Positions 54,955 to 64,000 of a DNA stretch of 64,000 nt are shown here, piece after piece. A program made the translations under genes and the position numbers. The notes below the pieces were generated by a model. That model worked only from the letters and a program-made list of their open reading frames with translations, was not told where the DNA came from and did not search any database. How positions within the stretch are numbered: position 1 is the first letter of the stretch; each line of letters starts with the position of its first letter. Source of the stretch: Datura wrightii (lineage: Eukaryota; Streptophyta; Magnoliopsida; Solanales; Solanaceae); NCBI GenBank assembly GCA_035772735.1, contig JASDFA010000019.1, positions 69,540,001-69,604,000 on the forward strand, in the 5' to 3' direction.

Positions 54955-57900
54955 ATATCAAACATTACTCTAGACATATATGAAAATTAAAGCTTAGGGA
55001 CTCAACCCTATATAACTCGGCTCTATAGAACGATCTGAGAAGAAGGAGGGGTAACCATACTATCATGCCTCGTAGCCTCCTTCTTATAAAATGAGGTGCA
55101 AAACACATTTATAAGCAAGACTCTACTAGACACGGCTTGTAGACTCTCTAAGATACGACCTGCTCTGATATCAAGCTTTTCATGCCCCACCTTGGGAGGC
55201 ATGATTGGCACCTAATGCCACATTGGGATCAGGGCTGACCTGGCTGGGCATAGACACCTCTGGTGCCTACCAGCGACTCAAAATCAAGAAAACAAACAGT
55301 TATATCTCGGTTGTAAACACATCCTCGGGCGAACAAGGCCACATAGAACCTGTAAAAGAAAATAACTAAGCCATCCAACATAATAATAAAAGGAATCCTA
55401 TGCAGGCCGACAAGAACACCATACTGTCTAGTTATAACATGAATGAAAACAAGCAGCTATACTAGGCCCCATATAACCAATACATAAAATAAGATATAAA
55501 TGGGCGCCACACGGCCAAAAAAACCAACTAACTAAATATTATAGTCTGCAAGCCTCTAAGAGTGAACATATTGGTCGGGACAAGGTCCCAGCCTACCCAA
55601 ATGCTATACAAATAAAAGATAGATAAATCTCTACAACCTGGCAACTCCGAATAAAAGGAGCTAGCCAAACTGCTGACTCTGAACAGCTGCTAGAAGGTCT
55701 CATAATTTGTCTGTCTAAACCTGCAGGCAAGTATGCAGCGCCCTATAGTTGGGCGTCATTACAATATGTACCGAATATGTAAGGCAGTAATGAAAAGCTG
55801 AATGCACGCTGATGAAGAATTAAAAGTGAATAACAAGAAGGGGCAGAAATTAACCTGTAAGCTTTTTTATCTATAACCTGCATCTAGTAAAACACTACAC
55901 GTATATGAGCTAAGATTGTACAACTATACATTCATAAGCTATAACTAGTAGGTAGGAATACAAATAAGAACATAACCTGACCCCCATAAGCCTGGAAGGT
56001 ACAACTAGCATAAAATAACCCGCCTGGGCCCCCCATAAGTCCTGGCGAGCATACTCCAACTATATACCCCTAACATGATCAATATGAGTCAACAAGTAAC
56101 TATAGCCAACCTACCTGGCCCCTGGGTCTGTAACTGAGCCTGCTGGACTTCTGTAGCTATGTCTGAGCCCGAACGGCTCCTGTAACTGCACCCTGGGCAC
56201 ACAAGGCTTGACGAGGGTCACTGATGCTGATACGGAATAAAAATAGAAGTCCATCCATGGATGGACTATAATATGACTCTTGGTCCTGAGTATAGTCCCT
56301 TGGGACAACATATAACTCCTTTGAGCAATCCATATAGCCCCGAAGGTGACGACATAACTACTAACCCTGAGGTTGGTCAACGGAAGGGTATCCTAGGTGG
56401 GGTCAATCCCAACCGGTATATTATATCTTAGTCTCAACCTAGCCACTTAGAAGGTGTATATGGCTCTTAAGGCCTAACGCGACCGCTACTCTCCCCTAAA
56501 ATAGTCTGCATAACTATCAACAGGCACACGGGCTAATTAGAGGATCCTAAGAGTGATCATAATCTCTAATGGTCTAGACCGGATAGGGCGAGCTAGAGTG
56601 GCCTAACAATACTCTGAATGTCATGCTAGGACAATGATAGCTCATAGGCGGACCGTAAGGTCGCGGACGATCAACTATTTAGTTCCTTTGCTTAGGACAA
56701 TTATAGGGCTTCCACTTAATCGGACTTGCTCTTGACAGTCAGCCCTTGACCTACCCCGGGTGGTTTGCTATAATTCTTAGCATGAAGGTAATATTGTACT
56801 ACTATAATTCTAGTCCCTTAGACCTTAACTTGGTCTATTCAGATTTCATATATCTTCTCTGGCGATTCCTAACCTTATAGGTAAGTTTATCTAGACCTGG
56901 CCATTTGCGGCAACCTGTACCTAAGTATCTGTAAGAGTAGGCTGGGGTGTTGGCCCCATATCCAACTACTAATAAGGTTCCCTCCTTAGGGTACCCACGG
57001 GTCTATCTGACTCGTATAACTAGGATGACTTCCTGGGCGACCTGTATGACAAGCACTAAGTTGACTGCAACTAATAGTCACAGGCAGTGGCTAACTACAT
57101 GGCTAACTGTCACTCATTTCACTAGGTAATCCTGGTGCCGCTAGCTAGGCTAATACCATCCTATTCAAATTTTGTCCTAGAGGCGTCAAGGTACGCCAAC
57201 AGCCTCTGGGTGAGCCTTACTGATAATACAGGCGGCAAACTGAAAATTTTATCGCCCGGTTGTGCCTGATGTTGTCTAACTTAAATCAGGCCCAATAGCT
57301 AACCATAAACTTCTAAGGCCTTGGGATGACGGCAAAATATTAGAATCCTACTAATATTGTGAGCAGAAGAACAGAAGAGTTTCTATGACGCTCCTAGTGT
57401 GAGTCACACCTAACCTACTCTTTCCTGATGAGGGATATTGCAATATACTCTCAATACGCTTCCTAGAAACTAACCACAACCTATATAATCATAGTCTATG
57501 GATAGCAGCTAATCACAACATATATGATCGTAATCTACTGACAGCAGCTAATTACAGCATATAGGATCGTTATCTCTGTTCAAGAACATAGGTCGTATTA
57601 TTATACGATGAGAATAACTTGCCGAAGGGATAAGTCTTAATATACCTCGAATGCTGATTCTTGTTTAACTGATAAGTTTCAACCTGTAACCGGCGGTTCC
57701 ACTCAACTGAAGCCATCACGTTGAGAGAATAGGGCTATTTTCAATACTAAATTCGGCAACAATGATATCTTTCGATAATAATAATAACTATAATTCAACT
57801 TTGATTAACTCAGCCGGAAACCCACATTTCTCGAGAGTTTAGAAGGGAGAAATGCTTACCTATTGCCTATGGCCGTTTAGGATTCAATTTGAAGTAATTG

Positions 57901-58392
57901 CGATCACCTTTACTCGACGGGGTTTCGGTATACCGAGCGAATTTTCAAGAAATAACTCCACAGAGATTCTTCTCGTAGGCCTAGAACTTGTTATCTAAAG
58001 TTAATTTGTGTTTGGATGGAGTTTAGTGGTGTAATTTTACCAAAAACAGAGAAAACCTACGCTACTTACTCTTCTCAACGGAAAGGGAAATGTTTGAATA
58101 AACATCATACACTTGATCATCATATATATAAGTGGGGGTTGGTGACAGGGGTGGTGCAACGCCACCCATAGCGCTGGCCAATAGGCGCGATGCGCCGGCC
58201 ATAACGCCAGGCTGGCTGGCCTGGCACAGCGCGGGCCCAGTGCGCCTAGTCTCCGGCCCTGACCTCCTGCTCGCTCGACTCCATACTCGTATGTTCATTC
58301 CCCGAGCCTTTTTCCATATGCGTCGTACTCTAAAACTTTCGACATACGAACGAACGCATTGGTTGAACGATAGAAACTTACAAGGTGTAACA
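54955..58392 (-). mobile_element. Tek-4: truncated Tekay-type element (leader plus one LTR)
   Basis: Bases 54955-55177 match the Tek-2 leader (26070-26272) in wording (GACTCTACTAGACACGGCTT, CTCTAAGATACGACC). A primer site TGATATCAGAGC (- strand, 55162-55173) follows, then an LTR of about 3.2 kb from about 55178 (start mutated from TGTCA) to GGTGTAACA at 58392. The gag-pol interior and the other LTR are missing, cut at about 54955. No coding remains. Confidence 0.8.
58122..58265 (-). promoter_or_regulatory. TATA box and GC-rich word array of the Tek-4 LTR
   Basis: On - a TATATATATG box (58131-58122) sits just downstream of a GC-rich stretch (58135-58265) with words GCGCCGGCC, AGGCGCGATGCGCC and GGCTGGCTGGCC. 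The layout, array then TATA, is the same as in Tek-2 and Ath-2, but with a different vocabulary. Confidence 0.5.
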
Positions 58393-58911
58393 TATTTAAC
58401 GTGTAGTTATTTCTTAAAAGGTAAAATCTTAATCGCTTTTAAATTTCTAAATATTAATATTTTTGTATATATTTCAAATAAGAAAATATTTAGTACATAA
58501 AATTTAGTTAATTTTAAAATACTGAATATTAAAAAAATAATTAAATAACTATTTTATCAACTGTGAACTCTATTTTTAAAAAAGTAAAAGGTGAATGGTA
58601 TTTTATTATGAGGATTTATACTTCAGATATTTAGTAATAATTAAATTTTAAACTTTTTGTTTTACCTTTTATGAGATGATTTTAACTCAATTTTTTCTCT
58701 CTCTTAATATATGTGTTTAGTCAAACCCCTTTATGTAAATTGAAATAGAAGAAATAGTGTAGATTTCACTAAAGTGAGTAAATAACAAGAGCATTTAGAT
58801 TAATTGAAACAAGTTAAAGTATGTTATATTTCTATATTTTTCTTTTCTTGTTTTTGATTATACAATATTTTTTAAACACAAGAAGAAGATAGAACACAAA
58901 TTGTATGAAGA

Positions 58912-59410
58912 ATGCAATTCTGAAATCGCATAAGACTAATGTGATTTACAAAACGAATGTAATTCACAAACTACATAGGGCAATTATAAATCGTATACAT
59001 CGAATGCAATTTTATAAATTGCATAAACATGCACAAATTGCATACCATAAATGTGATTTAGAAATCACATAGTCACCCAACGTATTTTAATTCAATAATC
59101 TCAAGTGGATGAATCAGAATCTTGAGAAAGTCTTTTATTTGTCTATTATTATAGACAATCTCATCCATATTATATGTGGTTTACAAATAGCATACGTTAA
59201 ATGCTATTTACAAATTGCATACTGTAAATGCGATTTATAAATGGAGGGAGAATGAAAGTTAAATACGATTTATACACGAGATTTATAGATTGTTGAATAT
59301 GAGTTATACATGATACTTACAGATTCTTTTTCTATGGTGAATGTAAATCGTGTTCTACCAAAGATTGTAATCTTATTTCGTCAATACGTATATAATCGTA
59401 TTCGTTAATG
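58912..59410. repeat. Dispersed array of GCAATTTATAAATTGC-like words
   Basis: About a dozen variants of the half-site AATGYRATTTAYAAA or its complement (e.g. AATGCAATTTTATAAATTGC, AAATGTGATTTAGAAATCAC, AATGCTATTTACAAATTGCA), often paired as palindromes, at irregular spacing. Absent from the second copy of the surrounding repeat. Confidence 0.65.
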
Positions 59411-60443
59411 TGATTTATAAGGTAAAAAAGTTTGATAATTTAAAAATCCTAAATATTAAAACTTTTTATCTAGACAAACATGATTTGTTCAAATAAGGAA
59501 AGATCTAAAAAGTAAAATTTTAGTCAATTTTAAAGTACGAAATATATAAGTTCTTCCATTTTATAAAAGTAAAGATTTAATATTTACAACTTTAATTACT
59601 TTTAAAGTCCTAAATATTAGAAATGATGATTAAAAAATAAAAATAGTAAATTATAATTTTGTCCATTGTAGAGTCTTTTAATGATTTTTAGAAAAATTAA
59701 TAGACATTTTTAACGGTCTTCATGTTTTTAATATAGTATAGATAGATAGTTAGATATAGATTAAATTTCTAAATATTAATATTTTTTATATTTTTCAAAT
59801 AAGGAACTATTTAATACATAAAATTAAGTTACTTTTAAAATTCTAAATATTAGAAAAAAAAATTAAATAATTATTTTGTCAAGTGTGAGCTCTATTTTTA
59901 ATAGGATAAAAAAGTGATTGATATTTTGCTGTGAGACTTCACACTTTAAATATTTAGTAATAACTTAATTTTAAACTTATTGTTTTACTCTTTATGAGAT
60001 AATTTCAGCTTAATTTTTTTTCTCTCTTAATCTTTGTTTAGTCAAACATCTTCACACAAATTAAAATAGAAGAAATAGTGCAGATTTAACCAAAGATAGT
60101 AAATGACAAGAGGACGATTAATAGAAAAACTGAGAATATATTGTGTTTCTATATTTTGTTTTGTTGTTTTTTGATTATACAACTTTTTTTTTTTGAAAAA
60201 AAGAAGAAGAAGAAGAAGGAGGAGGAGGAGGCATTCAACATATTAATGAATAATAAAATCACGCTTTTTATTTCTCGTACCATGAGTTAAAAATTTATGA
60301 TGGATAATTAGTTAGTTTAATAAGTAAAGGATTGATACAAGTTAACCAAATTGTAATTGATTTTAATGTTTTAAATATTAACACTTTTAATATTAGGAGT
60401 TCTTACTTTTTACAAATAAGTAAAGATTTAATAGTTATAACTA

Positions 60444-61289
60444 GGGGTGTTCACGAGTCGGTTTGGTTCGGTTATTGGTCAAAATCAATACCAAACCAAA
60501 TTAATCGATTTTAAAATTATTAAAATCAAACCAAACCAACTAAAATAAATTTATCTGTTTGGTTGGTCCCGGTTTCGATTTAGTTTGGTTCGGTTATTCT
60601 GTTATTTATCATATATGAAAATAAAAGAAACGAATAATAAGACTACACGATCAATGAAGAAACTACCTCACTAGAATGAATCGATGAAAGAATAACCATA
60701 ATTTGGTATGTATATATGTTACTTGTACATTACATGAAGAACCAGCAAAACAACACCAACATTAGGCATAACACGGTTCTTCTTGTGGTTGGTTGTTTTA
60801 ACCTTTTCATCACATATGACAACAATTTAAAATTTTATACATCTAACACAACTTTAAAGTATCAAATTAAGTAAATACTTTTTCAAAACAGCAGCATTGA
60901 ATGCAATGTATTGATTAGTTTTATTTCTTAATTACAAAACATGAACTCTGTTTCCTCAACTCAACTTTCCAACACAAAAATAAATAAAATTCATGGAAGG
61001 CAAAACAATCATCTTCCTCGCTTGGACTTCTCATAGAAAAACATCGTCGCCGCCGTACTGTCGTAAATCAAAGGTCAAATGACCTATTGCACTATTTTTT
61101 TTATAAGTTTTGGAGAAAGTGAAGTAGCTCAACAATGACCTTAGTGCTGAAACCTTATTTATTTATTTTTGTTGGAGTTGGACCCAATATGAGCCTTCTT
61201 ATTTCTCTTTTGATTGTACACTTATAGTCTTTTATTTATTCAATAAGATTTGATGAATATATTTAGTAATAGAAAAATAATATTACATA

Positions 61290-61339
<50 letters not shown>

Positions 61340-61493
61340 CAATTCAATTCGGTTATTTCTTCGATTATTTTAAATAAAATTAAAACCAAATCAAATATTA
61401 TCGATTTTTAAAAATATAAAGTCAAACTAAATAAGAATTAATTTATTTAAACGGTTTGGTTCAATTTTTCCCCAAACCGCGCGTGAACACCCC
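60444..61493. mobile_element. Inverted-repeat DNA transposon/MITE-like element (GGGGTGTTCAC ends)
   Basis: Left end GGGGTGTTCACGAGTCGG, right end GCGTGAACACCCC: 11-bp terminal inverted repeats GGGGTGTTCAC, then subterminal GGTTTGGTTCGGTT words on the left and AACGGTTTGGTTCAA on the right. The paralogous site at about 59568-59640 lacks it, acting as an empty-site allele. No transposase seen, so non-autonomous. A TA microsatellite at about 61286-61335 lies inside. Superfamily not assigned because the target duplication is unclear. Confidence 0.65.
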
Positions 61494-61680
61494 GAAATAT
61501 TACTTTAATCAATTTAAAAGTCCCAAAATATTAAAATATAATTAAATAATAATTACTTTAAAAAAATAGTAAACAAAATTTTATATGTTATAGAGTGTTT
61601 TAATAAAGGTAAAAAGTTCAATCAATATTTTTATGAACCTTCGTGTTTTTAATATAATATAGGTAAATAAAACAAATAAA

Positions 61681-62175
61681 CTATGAATAAAGTTCGGGGG
61701 CTGAAGTGAACATTAAAGAGAAGTGTTTGGGAAGAATCGTAAATATTGTAATTATAAGAAGAAGACAAAAGAAAACCCCTGTGGAAGGTGGGGCGGTGCC
61801 GGAGTTTGAAGCCTGAAAGTAGCCATCATCTTCTTCTTGCGGTCCTCTCATTACCGGTGAGGTTACCCATTTTCGAGAAAGTTTTTCACCTTTTATAATT
61901 GCAAATTGATTCCTTTTTCGAAGTACCTTACTGAACCCCATTTTTGCTTCTCCTTGTAATTGGAATTTTATGTTATTATTTTATTTTCCGATAGTTGCAA
62001 ATTGTTCTTCTACCCGATAATGCGGCGATTGGGGTTGAGAAAGAAGGGTTGGATTGGCCCTCACTTACATTTCTTAATTCGAATTCACTATTTTGTTATG
62101 GAGTAGGTCCTTCACAATTAATTTGTAGGAAGGTATAGGAGATTGGTCTTTCCTTGTTCCTGTTGCTTCTATTGA
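61681..62175 (+). promoter_or_regulatory. TEN1 upstream region / 5' untranslated
   Basis: Contains a TTCTTC-rich leader-like part (61825-61845) and a possible donor ACCG/GTGAGG at 61856, but no clear acceptor before the ATG. The transcription start cannot be placed from sequence. No TATA box I trust. Confidence 0.35.
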
Positions 62176-63734
62176 ATGGCGACAATAGCTTCTGGTGCTT
62201 TGGTTAATTTAGAAGAGCTGGTTCAATCTTCTCCACACTTTAAGCATGGGATCTCTCTTCGTGTAATTGGAAAGTGAGTAATCAGTTTTTGATATTTATG
62301 ATACTATACAGTTTAGCCTGATAACTAATTTTCCTGCCTTGACTTTTTCCCATCTGCTGTTGTCTTTTTATCTACAATCATCAATATAATTGAACTGGAA
62401 AGTCTACGTAGTAGTTGTTGGCATCGATTTGAATCTTTTTGTCATTAAGAGAAAATCTATGCTACTCGGCCGGTCTCTCTACTTCCTATTAAATAGGCTC
62501 GGCTGGACAGGAGGTCTCTTATGAGCAACCGAAATTTTGTCCAAAACGAGTGAAGCTCATTTCAAATAGCTTCTGCATAATTTGATCGCATTGTTTTGTT
62601 GAGCGTGAAGAGAATGTTATCTGTATGGTATTCTTGTGTTTACGAAATGCCGGTCTTCATAATTCTTTGAGGCAGGTAAAGGGTTACTCTTAAGTCCGGC
62701 TATTTAAGGTTGTGCTTGTTCATAACAAGCTTGGAGACAATACAAACCCCATTCCAACTTAATTTATCTCCTTTCATTGTCATTACCTATGGAACTTGTG
62801 CTCAAAAAATGGTTGTTGCAAATGAAATGAACATGCATAGATCATACTTTGGTTTCCATGAGTTGGTTCAAGAACTTGCTCGTCAAAGCATAAGGAAATT
62901 GAAACTCAAGGCTTGACTATTATTTGTGTTCCCTCTAGGCTCCAAGATTATGATGTGGAGACTGCTGTTGCTGTTATTGTTGATAGAAATGCATCATTAA
63001 AAGTTGACACACAGCACTTGAATATCAATCTTCGCATTGGTTCCATCTTCCAGTTTATTGGAGAACTGCTTCTTGAACCCGATCATGAGGTATGATAACT
63101 TGACTAGCTGCTTTACTTGTTTATGGTCTGCATACATGCATTTGGTTTTCATATTACACCATTCTAATATCTAGTTATTACCCACTTCCCATCCAAAGAA
63201 AAAGGAATACAAAGTCAGAAGTGAATGGTGCTATTACATGATAAAATCCAAAACTCATATTTGTAATGCACTGAGAAAATTAGCAAAGGTTGAGGAACTT
63301 GTGTCTTAGTTCACAAGTTTGAGCCCTGCACCGAGCAAACTAAGTCCATTATTTAAGTGGAGAAGGGTAGAGGGGCGGACCAATCATTCCTGAGTTTTGG
63401 AGGCTACGGTTGCTCCAGATGGATTTCTCGGTCATAGAAGAAATAACCGAAATCAAAGAATATGACTTGGCAATAGATCACTATGATGCTGTTTTAGTGT
63501 CTAGTTATATAAGCCGATTAGCTGTTGTCTTTTTCCCTTAAATCTTAAGGAGGAGCATCAGCTACTGTGGCTAGGGATGTTACTTATGATGTGTGATCTA
63601 CAAACTTTGAGCACATTGATTTCTGATTTCAGGCAATTCTGAAGGCACGAGTTGGACGAAATATAGATGGAATGGATCTGAATCTCTATCGTCAATCTCT
63701 GCAGCTGTTGAGAGATTTTCAAGCTGGTCGTTGA
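62176..63734 (+). CDS. TEN1: TEN1, CST telomere-capping complex subunit (three exons)
   Basis: Exons 62176-62273, 62939-63089, 63633-63734; donors GTGAGT (62274) and GTATGA (63090), acceptors CCCTCTAG (62938) and GATTTCAG (63632). The splice gives 116 codons in one frame (intron 1 splits a Lys codon; intron 2 is between codons). Reading begins MATIASGALVNLEELVQSSP and includes GISLRVIGKLQDYDVETAVA, NLRIGSIFQFIGELLLEPDH and ends LYRQSLQLLRDFQAGR, the single OB-fold of plant TEN1. In plants TEN1 works with CTC1 and STN1 in the nucleus to protect telomeres and help fill in the C-strand; the Arabidopsis gene is also called MDO1 (family knowledge). Length fits the family (about 120). Start: first ATG in frame, 49 bases after the last upstream stop-rich stretch. 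Confidence 0.93.
62274..62938 (+). other. TEN1 intron 1
   Basis: 665-bp intron with GTGAGT...CTCTAG ends. It includes a 60-codon open stretch (62710-62916) that has no recognisable domain and does not splice in frame with TEN1. Confidence 0.85.
63090..63632 (+). other. TEN1 intron 2
   Basis: 543-bp intron, GTATGA...TTTCAG. No features inside beyond ordinary AT-rich sequence. Confidence 0.85.
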
Positions 63735-63836
63735 ATAATTAGACACCTTAGTGAAGGATTTATCATTTCTGCAGCTGTTGAGAGATTTTCAAGCTGGTCG
63801 TTGAATAGTTAGACACCTAGTGAAGGATTTATCATT
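63698..63836 (+). repeat. 70-bp tandem duplication of the TEN1 coding end and stop
   Basis: Unit 1 (63698-63767) holds the last 11 codons and stop of TEN1 plus 33 bases of 3' UTR; unit 2 (63768-63836) repeats it with about three changes, including its own TGA. Unit 2 is therefore 3' UTR with a copy of the coding tail (LQLLRDFQAGR). The rest, to 64000, is plain 3' flank. Confidence 0.9.
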
Positions 63837-64000
63837 GAAAATTTATCAAAAGTAATAGCTACATATCCTTTTGGAGACATAGTGAACGGTGTTCCTGTCA
63901 TATTCATGGTATTTACTGTTAAGATTATGTTTGGCTAGTAGTCATACAGCATGATGTTACCCATCAAACTAATCCCAACCTCAAAAATGTACAATTTGAA

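Larger units (their letters stand above)
58393..61680. repeat. AT-rich segment present as two diverged direct copies
   Basis: 58420-58880 matches 59756-60190 (shared TTTCTAAATATTAATATTTT, then TATTTAGTAATAA, then TTTATGAGAT, then TCTCTCTTAAT). 59500-59755 matches 60340-60443 plus 61494-61665 (shared GTAAAGATTTAATA, AAAGTCC.AAATATT, GTTTTTAATATA). So a unit of roughly 0.8-0.9 kb occurs twice in tandem; copy 1 carries an extra word array (58912-59410) and copy 2 an inverted-repeat transposon (60444-61493). No genes. Confidence 0.7.

Noticed and set aside
62710..62916. 60-codon open frame in TEN1 intron 1 as a possible exon
   Set aside because: No splice sites keep it in frame with TEN1, no recognisable domain, and the exon 1 to exon 2 join without it gives a complete conserved protein.

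Overview
The window is plant nuclear DNA, most likely from a nightshade (Solanaceae). The family is inferred from the style of the retrotransposons and of the one host gene; species cannot be decided from sequence alone. About 58 kb is a stack of Ty3/gypsy LTR retrotransposons of two lineages, Athila (+ strand here, with a second ORF after pol) and Tekay/Del chromoviruses (- strand here, with gag-pol and a chromodomain tail). The last 2 kb holds the single host gene I can support, TEN1, a telomere CST-complex subunit in three exons.

Nesting, each step supported by a 5-bp target-site duplication (TSD) read directly: Ath-1 (old Athila, 1-53858, 5' end outside the window) was hit by Tek-1 (4629-33771, TSD CCCAT). 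Tek-1 was hit by Ath-2 (7277-28933, TSD ATAAC). Ath-2 was hit twice: by an antisense solo LTR of its own family inside gag (9157-10585, TSD CAAAA) and by Tek-2 inside its 3' LTR (18426-28855, TSD GATAC). Ath-1's 3' LTR was separately hit by Tek-3 (39705-53687, TSD TTTAC), whose right side is a patchwork of three LTR pieces. LTR divergence counted by eye follows the order: Tek-2 about 2%, Ath-2 about 3-4%, Tek-1 about 10%.

Beyond the nest lie a short duplicated stretch (53859-54954), a fifth Tekay-like LTR with its leader (Tek-4, 54955-58392), an AT-rich duplicated segment carrying a GGGGTGTTCAC-ended inverted-repeat transposon (58393-61680), and TEN1 (62176-63734).

No retroelement here looks autonomous. 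Tek-2 is the best preserved: one frame of 1594 codons broken by only three stop codons. Ath-2 has gag, protease and ORF2 but no reverse transcriptase, RNase H or integrase. The most interesting signals are non-coding: a covarying GGG-AGGCAA-CCC hairpin after pol in both Athila elements, a recurring palindrome ending in TCTTAAGG, hairpins at the Athila LTR starts that keep shape but not sequence, a possible internal promoter with a spliced leader for ORF2, and arrays of short palindromic words upstream of the LTR TATA boxes, one vocabulary of which is shared by an Athila and a Tekay element.
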